The position numbers were made by a program, and so were the translations under genes. From Prevotella nigrescens (GTDB lineage: Bacteria; Bacteroidota; Bacteroidia; Bacteroidales; Bacteroidaceae): a stretch of DNA of 64,000 nt. Shown one piece after another: positions 54,628-63,739 of the stretch. The stretch covers positions 554,001-618,000 of the forward strand of contig NZ_CP133465.1 of assembly GCF_031191185.1 (NCBI RefSeq). Direction: 5' to 3'. The notes under the pieces were generated by a model. That model was not told where the DNA came from and searched no databases. It saw nothing but the letters and a program-made list of their open reading frames with translations. How positions within the stretch are numbered: position 1 is the first letter of the stretch; the number at the start of each line of letters is the position of its first letter.

Positions 54628-57246
54628 ATGAGTAATACGAAAAAGGTCTTAATATTCTTGGCTTTTATTTTCAGTATCAGTTTGCAAATAAAAGCACAAC
54701 AGAAGATCGTAAACCCAGTCATTTCATATGCGGCTAACCCACAAACGTATAAGTTAGCTGGCATATCTGTGTCGGGAATAGATGGCTACGAAGATTATGT
54801 CCTGATAGGAATATCTGGATTAACTGTTGGGCAAGATATTGAAATTCCAGGAACTTCCATCACAAACGCAGTAAAGCGATATTGGAAACATGGTCTGTTC
54901 TCGGACGTCTCAATCGCAGTAGATTCCTTGGTAGGAGATAACGCATATCTCCATATCTATCTAAAGGCACGTCCACGTATCTCAACCATTAACTATTATG
55001 GACTGAAGAAAAGTGAGCGCGAAGATATGGACCAGAAATTGGGAATTATGAAAGGAGGACAAATAACCCCCAACATGATAGACCGTGCCCAGATACTTGC
55101 CAAGAAGTATTTTGAAGACAAAGGATATAAGGACGCTACTGTGCAAATTCGACAACGTAACGATGTAACTGCAAAAAATCAGGTTATTCTCGATGTAGAC
55201 GTAGATAAAAAAGAAAAGAAAAAGGTGCGCCACATCATAATTGACGGTAATGCACAACTGCCAAATAAAGAGATAAAAGGTACATTCTTCAAGAAAGGCG
55301 CCTTCACCAAGACAAACGAGGCAGGAAAACTGTCGACTCTTCTTAAAGCGAAAAAGTTTACCCCTGAACGTTGGGAAGAAGACAAGAAACACTTAATAGA
55401 GAAGTATTACGAACACGGTTTCCGTGATGCAACTATTCTGAAAGATAGTATCTGGAATGCAGACGACAAACATGTCAATGTATATGTAAAGGTAGACGAA
55501 GGCAAGAAATATTATATCCGAAACATCACGTGGGTGGGTAATACTGTCTATTCTACAGATTTCCTTAACTCTTTGCTCGATATAAAGAAGGGCGACGTTT
55601 ACAATCAGAAATTCCTTAACAAACGCTTGTCGGAAGACGAATCATCTGTTGGTAACCAATATTGGGACCACGGTTATCTCTTCTATAACCTACAACCTAC
55701 AGAGGTAAATATCGTTGGCGATTCTGTAGATTTGGAAATGCGTATCTACGAAGGACAGCAAGCGCGTATCAAGCGTGTGCGCATTAATGGTAACGACCGT
55801 ATTTACGAGAATGTCGTCCGCCGTGAATTGCGTACAAAGCCAGGCGACCTTTTCTCTAAGGCTGCACTGATGCGTACTGCGCGCGATTTGGCTTCAATGG
55901 GACACTTCGACCCAGAATCCGTAAACCCAGAGCCAAAACCCAATTACGAAGATGGAACAGTAGACATTAACTGGAATTTAAAACAGAAGTCGAACGACCA
56001 AATACAACTATCGTTAGGTTGGGGACAGATGGGTCCACTGCTGCAAATGGGCTTAAAACTGAACAACTTCTCTATTGCAAACTTGCTCAAGAAGAACAAG
56101 GAGCACAGAGGCTTCCTGCCTGTTGGCGACGGTGAAACAATGTCGTTAAACGCTCAGACCAATGGCAAATACTATCAATCGTATGGATTACAGTACGCAA
56201 CGAATTGGTTTGGCGGGAAACGTCCCATTCAGTTTACACTTGGTGCGAACTTCTCCAAATCCACCGGTTTAAATTCCAACTACTACAATCGCAGTTATAT
56301 GGAAAACTACTATAACTATATGTATGGTGTGGGCAATTACAGTTACAATAACTATGAGAATTATCTCGATCCTGACAAATACATTCAAATTTGGGGGTTC
56401 TATGCTGGTTGGGGTAAGCGTTTAAGATGGCCTGATGATTATTTCCAGTTATCTCTGCAATTGTCGTACCAACGTTATATCTTGAAGAATTGGCGCTACT
56501 TCTTTGTAATGTCAAATGGTACAGCCAACAATTTAAGTTTGAACATTACGCTTAACCGAAGCTCTACCGACAACCAACTATTCCCTCGTACCGGTTCAGA
56601 ATTCACAGCTTCACTTTCAATTACTCCACCATGGTCTAAATTCGACAAGAAAGATTATAAACATCTTGCAAACGACCGCTTCTCTGCAACTTACCAGCAA
56701 GAGCAACAAGAAAAGTATCGTTGGGTGGAATATCACAAATGGAAGTTTAAGGCACGTACCTTTACAGCTCTCAGCAATGGCAATAAATGTTTCGTGCTCA
56801 TGACGCGTGTTGAATTTGGTCTGTTAGGAAGCTACAATAAGTACAAGAAGAGTCCGTTTGAAACCTTCTATATGGGGGGCGATGGCATGAGCGGATATTC
56901 TTCAAACTATGCTCAAGAAACGATAGGTCTGCGAGGTTACGATAACGGGCAGCTTACACAACACGGAGAAGGTTATGCTTACGACCGTATGACACTCGAA
57001 CTTCGTTACCCACTTCTTTTAGGCAATACAACTATTTATGGCCTTGGCTTCTTGGAAGCTGGTAATGCATGGACAGAGACTTCCAAGTTTAATCCATTCG
57101 ACATGAAACGTTCTGCCGGAATTGGTGTACGTATCTTCCTTCCAATGGTTGGCATGATGGGTATCGACTGGGCTTACGGCTTCGATAAAGTCTTTGGTAA
57201 AAAAGGAGGAAGTCAGTTCCACTTTATTTTGGGACAAGAATTCTGA
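54628..57246 (+). CDS. bamA: Outer-membrane protein assembly factor BamA
   Basis: 872 residues. Signal peptide (KVLIFLAFIFSISLQIKAQ), five POTRA domains (about 40-440; for example 'QARIKRVRINGNDRIYENVV' and 'RRELRTKPGDLFSKAALMRT'), and a C-terminal 16-stranded barrel with the conserved 'VEFGLLGSYNKY' and 'GGDGMSGYSSNYAQETIGLR' (the latter carries the GLRGY-type loop motif). It inserts beta-barrel proteins into the outer membrane, including the barrels seen elsewhere in this window. It follows uppS by 12 bp. Confidence 0.97.
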   Translation: MSNTKKVLIFLAFIFSISLQIKAQQKIVNPVISYAANPQTYKLAGISVSGIDGYEDYVLIGISGLTVGQDIEIPGTSITNAVKRYWKHGLFSDVSIAVDSLVGDNAYLHIYLKARPRISTINYYGLKKSEREDMDQKLGIMKGGQITPNMIDRAQILAKKYFEDKGYKDATVQIRQRNDVTAKNQVILDVDVDKKEKKKVRHIIIDGNAQLPNKEIKGTFFKKGAFTKTNEAGKLSTLLKAKKFTPERWEEDKKHLIEKYYEHGFRDATILKDSIWNADDKHVNVYVKVDEGKKYYIRNITWVGNTVYSTDFLNSLLDIKKGDVYNQKFLNKRLSEDESSVGNQYWDHGYLFYNLQPTEVNIVGDSVDLEMRIYEGQQARIKRVRINGNDRIYENVVRRELRTKPGDLFSKAALMRTARDLASMGHFDPESVNPEPKPNYEDGTVDINWNLKQKSNDQIQLSLGWGQMGPLLQMGLKLNNFSIANLLKKNKEHRGFLPVGDGETMSLNAQTNGKYYQSYGLQYATNWFGGKRPIQFTLGANFSKSTGLNSNYYNRSYMENYYNYMYGVGNYSYNNYENYLDPDKYIQIWGFYAGWGKRLRWPDDYFQLSLQLSYQRYILKNWRYFFVMSNGTANNLSLNITLNRSSTDNQLFPRTGSEFTASLSITPPWSKFDKKDYKHLANDRFSATYQQEQQEKYRWVEYHKWKFKARTFTALSNGNKCFVLMTRVEFGLLGSYNKYKKSPFETFYMGGDGMSGYSSNYAQETIGLRGYDNGQLTQHGEGYAYDRMTLELRYPLLLGNTTIYGLGFLEAGNAWTETSKFNPFDMKRSAGIGVRIFLPMVGMMGIDWAYGFDKVFGKKGGSQFHFILGQEF

Positions 57247-57310
57247 CAACTTAACAATGCTACTTTCTTATAAGTGGCATACATGAATAACAAGAAAAGA
57301 TATATTGATA

Positions 57311-57829
57311 ATGAAAAAGTTAATTGTATTCTGCTTGGTGGCTGTGTTTGCAATAACAGCTCATGCACAGAAATTTGCACTCCTCGATATGGAGTATGTT
57401 TTAAGCAATGTTCCAGCTTACGAACGTGCCAACGAACAATTGAATCAGGTTAGCAAGAAATGGCAAGCGGAGGTGGAAGCACTCAACACCGAAGCTTCCA
57501 CGATGTATAAGAACTATCAAAACGAGGTTGTTTTCCTCTCACAAGAACAAAAGAAAAAGAAGCAAGAAGCCATTATGGCAAAAGAGAAACAAGCTGCTGA
57601 ATTAAAGCGTAAATACTTTGGTCCGGAAGGTGAACTCTTTAAAAAACGTACAAGTCTTGTCACGCCTATTCAAGACGAGATATATAATGCCGTAAAGGAC
57701 ATTGCCGACCAACGTGGTTATAGCCTTGTAATTGACCGTTCAAGCACCACAGCTGGTATTATTTATGGTTCGCCAAAAATAGATATCAGTAACGAAGTTC
57801 TGGCAAAATTGGGCTATGGCAACCAATAA
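57311..57829 (+). CDS. OmpH/Skp-family periplasmic chaperone (1)
   Basis: 172 residues from the ATG at 57311, as the upstream in-frame codon at 57305 is TTG. Signal peptide MKKLIVFCLVAVFAITAHAQ, then a short head and a long coiled coil rich in Lys/Glu/Gln (about 40-115), then 'RGYSLVIDRSSTTAGIIY'. Skp-like chaperones carry unfolded barrels to BamA, directly upstream here. Confidence 0.93.
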   Translation: MKKLIVFCLVAVFAITAHAQKFALLDMEYVLSNVPAYERANEQLNQVSKKWQAEVEALNTEASTMYKNYQNEVVFLSQEQKKKKQEAIMAKEKQAAELKRKYFGPEGELFKKRTSLVTPIQDEIYNAVKDIADQRGYSLVIDRSSTTAGIIYGSPKIDISNEVLAKLGYGNQ

Positions 57830-57916
57830 ATTGTACGGAGAGACAATAGAAATGCGGAAGAAGAGACAAAGGTAGTATTAATAGACAATTACAAACATTT
57901 AAAACAATAAAAGAAA

Positions 57917-58420
57917 ATGAAAAAGCTTATTTTAATGTTGATGCTCTGTGCTCCTATGAGTTTGTTTGCACAGAAGTTTGGTCATCTCGATTCACAAGCA
58001 CTCTTGCAATCATTGCCAGAAGCTACGAATGTACAAAAAGAACTTGAGGCAAAGGGTAAAGAGTATGAGAAACAACTTACCGACATGCAAGCAGAACTGC
58101 AACGCAAAGCAGAAGAATACGATAAGACAAAGAGTACGATGAATGCCACAAAACAGGCTGAAACCGAAAAATCGCTTCAGGACATGTACACTAAAATCCA
58201 GCAAACTGCTCAAGACAACCAAAAGGCTTTTAACGAACAACAACAACAAAAGCTTGGTCCAGTTCTCGACAAAGTACGTAGAGCCATCGAAGCTGTAGCA
58301 AAAAACGGTGGTTATGTTTATATAATGGAGAAAGGTGCCGGGCAACCATTGTACATAAACGAGGCTGTCAGCAAGGATATTACAGCAGAGGTTAAGGCTC
58401 AGCTTGCCAAAATGAAGTAA
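57917..58420 (+). CDS. OmpH/Skp-family periplasmic chaperone (2)
   Basis: 167 residues, signal peptide MKKLILMLMLCAPMSLFAQ, with a coiled-coil body ('LEAKGKEYEKQLTDMQAELQ' and 'RKAEEYDKTKSTMN'). Paralogue of the preceding gene, 87 bp downstream, as in many Bacteroidota where two Skp-like genes follow bamA. Confidence 0.93.
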   Translation: MKKLILMLMLCAPMSLFAQKFGHLDSQALLQSLPEATNVQKELEAKGKEYEKQLTDMQAELQRKAEEYDKTKSTMNATKQAETEKSLQDMYTKIQQTAQDNQKAFNEQQQQKLGPVLDKVRRAIEAVAKNGGYVYIMEKGAGQPLYINEAVSKDITAEVKAQLAKMK

Positions 58421-58524
58421 GAAAGAGCAAAAGAGTTCTGTAGCTTTTTTGCTAACTCCTATTGTTAAGGCGGGTGTCTTTCCCGTTATTATTTTCCAGA
58501 GTTTTAAAGCTTATCGGAAAAAGT

Positions 58525-58566
58525 AAGACTACCGCAAAAACTTTGTTCTTGCAGTAGTCTTTTTTA
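58525..58566 (+). terminator. Terminator between the second and third ompH-like genes
   Basis: AAGACTAC-C-GCAA pairs with TTGC-A-GTAGTCTT and is followed by a T-run. It suggests that the third copy and murI are at least partly transcribed separately from the bamA operon. Confidence 0.8.
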
Positions 58567-58589
58567 TACAAAGAAAACGATATGCAATT

Positions 58590-59099
58590 ATGATAAAAAA
58601 AATCTTTGCTTGCTTCGTTATCGCCATCTTGGCGATAACAGCAAATGCACAAAGCACACTAAAGTTCGCCTACTTCAACTACGACGAAGTATTAAAGTCG
58701 ATGCCGGAATATGCTGCAGCTACACGCAGCATTAACGACCTTCGTGCTAAATATGATGCAGAGACGACACGTTCCGAGAACGATTTTCATGCAAAATACG
58801 AGGACTTCCTCGACGGACAGCGTAACTTCGCACCATCAATATTAAAGAAACGTCAGGCAGAATTACAAGAACTGTTAGACAAAAATATTGTCTTTAAGAA
58901 GGAAGCCGACCGCCTGATAGAACAAGCCGAGAAGCAGGCTTATGCACCCGTACACGCAAAACTAAGGAAGACAATAGCCAAGATGGCGCAAGAAAGTGGC
59001 TATGCCTTTGTTCTTAATGCCGACAACAATGCATTGCCCTACGTAAACAATATGATTGGTGAAGACATAACGGTTGCCTTAAAAACAGCCTTGCAATAG
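58590..59099 (+). CDS. OmpH/Skp-family periplasmic chaperone (3)
   Basis: 169 residues, signal peptide 'MIKKIFACFVIAILAITANAQ' (shown across the cleavage region), then a coiled-coil body ('EYAAATRSINDLRAKYDAET') and 'ESGYAFVLNADNNALPY' at the end. More diverged than the other two. A third Skp-like copy after bamA is less usual. murI follows 4 bp later. Confidence 0.9.
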   Translation: MIKKIFACFVIAILAITANAQSTLKFAYFNYDEVLKSMPEYAAATRSINDLRAKYDAETTRSENDFHAKYEDFLDGQRNFAPSILKKRQAELQELLDKNIVFKKEADRLIEQAEKQAYAPVHAKLRKTIAKMAQESGYAFVLNADNNALPYVNNMIGEDITVALKTALQ

Positions 59100-59103
59100 A
59101 ATA

Positions 59104-59946
59104 ATGGACAAATTGCTGACACAAACACCAGGACCGATTGGGATATTTGATTCAGGATACGGCGGACTTACCATATTGAAAGCCATACGCGAACTGCTTC
59201 CACAATACGATTATGCCTATCTTGGCGATAATGCCCGTGCACCATACGGTACGCGTTCGTTCGACATTGTGTACCAATTCACCCGCCAGGCAGTATTAAA
59301 ACTGTTTGAAATGGGTTGTCAATTGGTTATTCTTGGTTGCAATACAGCCTCGGCAAAAGCACTTCGCAGCATTCAGCAAAACGATTTGCCCAACATCGAC
59401 CCACTTCGCCGTGTACTTGGAGTTATACGCCCGACAGCCGAAGTAGTAGGAAAACTTACCGAAACCAAGCACGTTGGTATTCTTGCTACACCAGGAACAA
59501 TCAAAAGCGATAGCTACAACATAGAGATAAACAAGCTGTGGCCTGAATTAAGTGTTACGGGAGTAGCGTGTCCGTTATGGGTTCCAATAGTTGAGAACAA
59601 CGAAGCCACCGGTGCAGGTGCCGACTATTTTGTAAAAAAGAGAATCGATCACATCTTATGGTTAGACCCCGACATCGATACGCTCATATTGGGTTGCACA
59701 CACTATCCCATTCTTATGCCGAAAATAAAACAATACGTTCCCGAAGGCGTAAAGATTGTATCGCAAGGTGAATATGTAGCCGAAAGTCTGAAAGACTATC
59801 TTGCCCGCCACACCGATATGGACGCTCGTTGCACCAAAAACGGAACAGTACGTTATTATACCACCGAAAATGCAGATAAATTTAAAGAGGCTGCACGCAT
59901 ATTTATTACCGAAGATATTCAAGTAGAGCATATAGATTTAGAGTGA
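59104..59946 (+). CDS. murI: Glutamate racemase
   Basis: 280 residues. Converts L-glutamate to D-glutamate for peptidoglycan. The active-site motifs are visible: 'GIFDSGYGGLTILKAI' (Asp and Ser), 'VILGCNTASAKAL' (Cys) and 'LILGCTHYPIL' (second Cys, His). Full length. Closes the envelope gene series. Confidence 0.97.
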   Translation: MDKLLTQTPGPIGIFDSGYGGLTILKAIRELLPQYDYAYLGDNARAPYGTRSFDIVYQFTRQAVLKLFEMGCQLVILGCNTASAKALRSIQQNDLPNIDPLRRVLGVIRPTAEVVGKLTETKHVGILATPGTIKSDSYNIEINKLWPELSVTGVACPLWVPIVENNEATGAGADYFVKKRIDHILWLDPDIDTLILGCTHYPILMPKIKQYVPEGVKIVSQGEYVAESLKDYLARHTDMDARCTKNGTVRYYTTENADKFKEAARIFITEDIQVEHIDLE

Positions 59947-59973
59947 TAGCTGCATTTAGCTATCACTTTTTTT
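59942..59973 (+). terminator. Terminator after murI
   Basis: AGTGATAGCT, loop GCATTT, AGCTATCACT, then a long T-run. The stem overlaps the murI stop codon. Confidence 0.9.
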
Positions 59974-60481
59974 ATACCGCTGAAACAGAGAACGACAAAT
60001 TACAGATTCTTCCAACAACATTTTTAAAGAGCTGTTATTGCTGTTCTCCCATACTTAAAACACAGCAATACTTCTTATCGTATAAGCAGGAAAAAGACGG
60101 AAAATGTGTAAAGATTTATTGCAAGCGCAACTATCATGCAACCACCTTGTTATCAACATTTTGCAAAATCTATTGTTTTGCATTCCAAAAGCGGCTGTTT
60201 TGCACGGTAAAAGCGTAGGTTTTGCATCACGAAACAGCTGCTTTTGCAACGCCAGAACGAATTTACTGTTTTCAATAAAATTGTCTTTACAAAATCAAAG
60301 CAATTCCTTTGTAAAACCAACCTATATGCGCTCGAATATGCGGACGTATTGTAAGGGCTTTATTTATCACTTTCCACCTATCCACATTGCAGCTTCTTCG
60401 GTGTCAGGAGCGTAAAAAATAACGTCCCTACCTGCCATTGGTGATTGGAAGAAACACGCTGCACTCACTCCAAAAACTATG
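59974..60481. other. Intergenic region with 22-bp-period repeats, no gene
   Basis: About 500 bp without credible coding frames. The left part holds the repeat cluster reported at 60159-60260. Confidence 0.6.
60159..60260. repeat. 22-bp-period TTTTGCA repeat cluster
   Basis: TTTTGCA occurs at 60159, 60176, 60198, 60220 and 60242; the last four are exactly 22 bp apart. Each unit has the shape TTTTGCA-n5-AAAAGCnGnnG. The unit TTTTGCACGGTAAAAGC is the reverse-complement type of the ACCGTGCAAAA blocks at 5705-5740. Same family as the 5.7-kb cluster. Confidence 0.7.
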
Positions 60482-60958
60482 TTACTTGCGACCGAAGTCG
60501 GCAGGAATTTCTCCCCACTCCTTTGTTTCCCACTTTATAATGGGCGTGGTTACACTGTGGGTGCGCAACCACTGTTCTGCCCGTGCTATGATATTGTGCA
60601 GCCCGGCGGTCGTTTCGTTATGCTCCAAGGTGGTTTTACACTTCTTTTTGTTCACCCACAAGATGGCATTGTACGAGTCGCTGTAGATTACCTTGTCCTT
60701 AATGCCTTGCTTTTCCATCAATGCCAGCGCATGGACAATTGCCAGAAACTCGCCAATGTTGTTCGTTCCCATCGTCGGACCGAAATGAAAGATGCGCTGC
60801 CCCGTAGCAAGGTCGATGCATTGGTACTCCATTGGTCCCGGATTTCCCGAACACGCAGCATCTACCGCCCACGCATTTGCCTTTACACACAAGGGCAGAG
60901 GCAACACGGTGTCGTGTCTGTTCTCGGGTGGGTTTTGTAGTTTCATCGGCTTATACAT
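60482..60958 (-). CDS. Ribonuclease H-family protein
   Basis: 158 residues from the ATG at 60958 (the upstream in-frame codon at 60988 is TTG). RNase H fold: 'AWAVDAACSGNPGPMEYQC' (first Asp), 'GTNNIGEFLAIVHAL' (Glu), 'VIYSDSYNAILWVN' (second Asp) and 'IPADFGRK' (final Asp). It degrades the RNA strand in RNA:DNA hybrids. No clear operon partner. Confidence 0.9.
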   Translation of the reverse strand: MYKPMKLQNPPENRHDTVLPLPLCVKANAWAVDAACSGNPGPMEYQCIDLATGQRIFHFGPTMGTNNIGEFLAIVHALALMEKQGIKDKVIYSDSYNAILWVNKKKCKTTLEHNETTAGLHNIIARAEQWLRTHSVTTPIIKWETKEWGEIPADFGRK

Positions 60959-61026
60959 GATAATGTGTAAAACAAATGGTCGCGGCAACGTTACGTTTTC
61001 ACTCCCGACAGGGGCAGAAGAAGATT

Positions 61027-61605
61027 TTATAAGCCCTTTGTCTCGAATCCCTCAGCTTTCAATTCTTCAACAACGCTTTGGGCTATTGCCATTCCTACTT
61101 GCCGCCCCGCCTGATAAAGGTCGTTCATTAACGAAGGATTTGTTCTTGCTACTTTACGTCCTAAGTTGGTTTCATAAAAGGCAATGTATTCCTTTATATC
61201 TTCTAACGTAAAGTAACGATTGTAAATCGGCGCATAAAATTCTGTCATTCTTTTAAGAAAAATCTCTTGATACTTGGCCTCTATCTTGGCAAACACATCG
61301 TCAGGAATGCCTTTCAGCATTTCTCTAAGATTGCTCATAATAACAGGGAATTGTGCTTTCAATGTAGTTTTGGCACCCGATACCTCCATTAACTTATCCA
61401 CGGCATTGATGTATTCCACATCGATACCTTTTGGCGTATCTATGCTTTTGGGTGCTTCTACTGCTTTTGGAATCTCTACTTTCTTTGATGTTTTTACTTC
61501 TTTCAAAGCCCCAGCCTCTTTCGATGCTTCTGCTTTTTGCGTTTTCAAATTGCAAGAAAAGGCTGCAAAAGAAACGAGAAGAAGGGATAAAAATACTTTT
61601 TTCAT
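61027..61605 (-). CDS. DUF2059 lipoprotein
   Basis: 192 residues. Lipoprotein signal 'MKKVFLSLLLVSFAAFSC'. A charged, Lys/Ala/Pro-rich linker (about 20-65) is followed by the DUF2059 domain ('RMTEFYAPIYNRYFTLEDIK', 'YETNLGRKVARTNPSLMND'). The domain is common in periplasmic proteins of unknown function. Confidence 0.85.
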   Translation of the reverse strand: MKKVFLSLLLVSFAAFSCNLKTQKAEASKEAGALKEVKTSKKVEIPKAVEAPKSIDTPKGIDVEYINAVDKLMEVSGAKTTLKAQFPVIMSNLREMLKGIPDDVFAKIEAKYQEIFLKRMTEFYAPIYNRYFTLEDIKEYIAFYETNLGRKVARTNPSLMNDLYQAGRQVGMAIAQSVVEELKAEGFETKGL

Positions 61606-61712
61606 AACTTTACTATTAATATTTCAATTGTGTAGAATAGGTGTCGAATGCATTAAGACCATACGATAAAAGAATTTTCCTCTCTCTGAAAAGAGAGGGA
61701 AATAAATTGAGT

Positions 61713-63533
61713 TTACATACGTTCTGGCACTTCTATTCCGAGAAGTTCCATACCGTTCTTGATTACTTTCGCTACATTCTGCGCCAAGACAAGGCGTGTG
61801 GTCTTTTCGTCTTCGGTGTCTGCGTTCAGAATACTGTAATCGTGGTAGAACTGGTTGAACTCTTTTGTAAGTTCGTAGCAGTAGTTCGCAATTCCGCTCG
61901 GACTGTAATCGACGCCTGCCTGTGCTACGGCTGCGCCAAAGTCGTTCATCTTCTGAATGAGTGCAATCTCCTTTTCGTTCATCGGAGCATTGTCGGCAAC
62001 TGCCGTTGGAATAGCGATGCCTTGTGCAGCAGCCTTGCGCAGAATGCTGCGAATACGTGCGTAGGTATATTGAATGAACGGGCCCGTGTTGCCGTTGAAG
62101 TCGATTGACTCTTCTGGATTGAAGAGCATATTCTTTCGTGCGTCTACTTTCAGAATGAAATACTTCAGCGCACCCAGACCCACGATGCGTGCAATTTCGT
62201 TCTTTTCCGCTTCGGTAATGTCTTCCAACTTGTTCACCTTGTCCTCGCTAAGCGTACGGGCGTTCTGTACCATCGAAGCTATGAGGTCGTCGGCATCTAC
62301 CACTGTGCCCTCACGGCTCTTCATCTTGCCGTTCGGAAGTTCCACCATACCGTAAGAGAAGTGCACCAAATCCTTGCCCCACTTGAAGCCGAGGCGGTCT
62401 AAAAGAATGGAAAGCACTTGGAAATGGTAGTTCTGCTCGTTGCCTACGACGTAAATCATCTTGTCGATAGGATAGTCCTTGAAGCGCATTTCAGCAGTTC
62501 CGATGTCCTGTGTCATATACACCGACGTGCCGTCGCTTCTCAAAAGTATCTTTTGGTCTAAGCCCTCGTTGGTCAGGTCAGCCCATACAGAGTTGTCGTC
62601 CTTGCGCACGAACAAGCCTTTAGCCAATCCTTCTTCCACCTTTTTCTTTCCTTCGAGGTAGGTGTTGCTTTCGTAATATATCTTGTCGAAGCCCACGCCG
62701 AGTGCCTTATAGGTTTCATCGAAGCCTGCATATACCCAGCTGTTCATCTTCTCCCATAACGCACGCACCTCAGGGTCGTTTGCTTCCCACTTCACCAACA
62801 TTTCGTGAGCTTCTTTCATCAATGGCGATTCTTGTTCGGCCTTTGCCTTTGCAGCCTCATCGTCTAAGCCTTCTTCTCTAAATTTTGCTGTTAGTTCTGC
62901 TACTTCTGCACGATAATGTTTATCGAAGAGGACATAGAAATCGCCGATAAGGTGGTCGCCCTTCTTTCCTGCCTGCTCTGGCGTGATGCCGTTGCCCCAC
63001 TTCTGCCACGCAAGCATCGACTTACAGATGTGAATACCACGGTCGTTCACGATGTTGGTCTTCACCACTTTGTAGCCGTTAGCCTCCATAATCTTCGACA
63101 ACGACCAGCCTAAAAGGTTGTTGCGCACGTGCCCCAAGTGGAGCGGCTTGTTGGTGTTGGGCGACGAATACTCCACCATGGCGAGCGGACTGTCTGCCGT
63201 TACTTGCTGTTCGCCAAACTTCTCGTCGGCGTGAATATCGTTAAGAAGTCCTATCCACGCTGCAGGAGCAATGACAAGGTTCAGGAATCCCTTTACAACA
63301 TTGAAGTCGGCAATCGCCTTGCAGTTTGCTTTTAAATACTCGCCTATTTCTTGTGCTGTAGTTTCGGGGCTTTTTCGAGAAGTCTTCAGCAATGGGAACG
63401 TTACCAACGTAAGGTTGCCTTCAAAGTTTGCCTTTGTCTTTTGCAACTGTATCATCTGTGCTGGAATCTCTGCACCGTACAGTTCTTTTACGGCTGCCAA
63501 TGCCGCAGCGATTATCTGGTCTTCTATCTTCAT
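61713..63533 (-). CDS. argS: Arginyl-tRNA synthetase
   Basis: 606 residues, class I. Charges tRNA-Arg. The HIGH-type motif is in 'SSPNTNKPLHLGHVRNNLLG', and the C-terminal anticodon-binding domain ends 'GMELLGIEVPERM'. The KMSKS-like site is in 'MKSREGTVV'. A promoter-like pair lies upstream on the minus strand (CAAAGGTA, i.e. TACCTTTG, at 63560-63567 and TTG at 63590-63592). Confidence 0.97.
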   Translation of the reverse strand: MKIEDQIIAAALAAVKELYGAEIPAQMIQLQKTKANFEGNLTLVTFPLLKTSRKSPETTAQEIGEYLKANCKAIADFNVVKGFLNLVIAPAAWIGLLNDIHADEKFGEQQVTADSPLAMVEYSSPNTNKPLHLGHVRNNLLGWSLSKIMEANGYKVVKTNIVNDRGIHICKSMLAWQKWGNGITPEQAGKKGDHLIGDFYVLFDKHYRAEVAELTAKFREEGLDDEAAKAKAEQESPLMKEAHEMLVKWEANDPEVRALWEKMNSWVYAGFDETYKALGVGFDKIYYESNTYLEGKKKVEEGLAKGLFVRKDDNSVWADLTNEGLDQKILLRSDGTSVYMTQDIGTAEMRFKDYPIDKMIYVVGNEQNYHFQVLSILLDRLGFKWGKDLVHFSYGMVELPNGKMKSREGTVVDADDLIASMVQNARTLSEDKVNKLEDITEAEKNEIARIVGLGALKYFILKVDARKNMLFNPEESIDFNGNTGPFIQYTYARIRSILRKAAAQGIAIPTAVADNAPMNEKEIALIQKMNDFGAAVAQAGVDYSPSGIANYCYELTKEFNQFYHDYSILNADTEDEKTTRLVLAQNVAKVIKNGMELLGIEVPERM

Positions 63534-63559
63534 ATCGTTTGTTTATTTATATTTGGGTG

Positions 63560-63592
63560 CAAAGGTACTAAAAACTTTGTAACTTTTGGCAA
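63560..63592 (-). promoter_or_regulatory. Probable argS promoter
   Basis: On the minus strand, TTG (63590-63592), 22 bp, TACCTTTG (63560-63567). Spacing is 2 bp above the usual 20. Confidence 0.55.
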
Positions 63593-63662
63593 CCAACACC
63601 TTACATAAAGGTGATGTTTCTGAATGTTTGTGGATTATATCTTTATTTTTTGCTTCGTTTAT

Positions 63663-63693
63663 TTGCACTTTAACTATTAAATGGCTATATTTG
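63663..63693 (+). promoter_or_regulatory. Promoter of the gene at 63740
   Basis: TTG at 63663-63665, 20 bp, TATATTTG at 63686-63693: a consensus Bacteroidota promoter, 46 bp before the ATG. Confidence 0.8.
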
Positions 63694-63739
63694 CAGACGA
63701 AGTTACATTAGCATAAACTATTATTTTTTACAAAACTTT

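Noticed and set aside
60055-60415. Frames on both strands in the region after murI
   Set aside because: They overlap the 22-bp repeats and each other and have no family signal.
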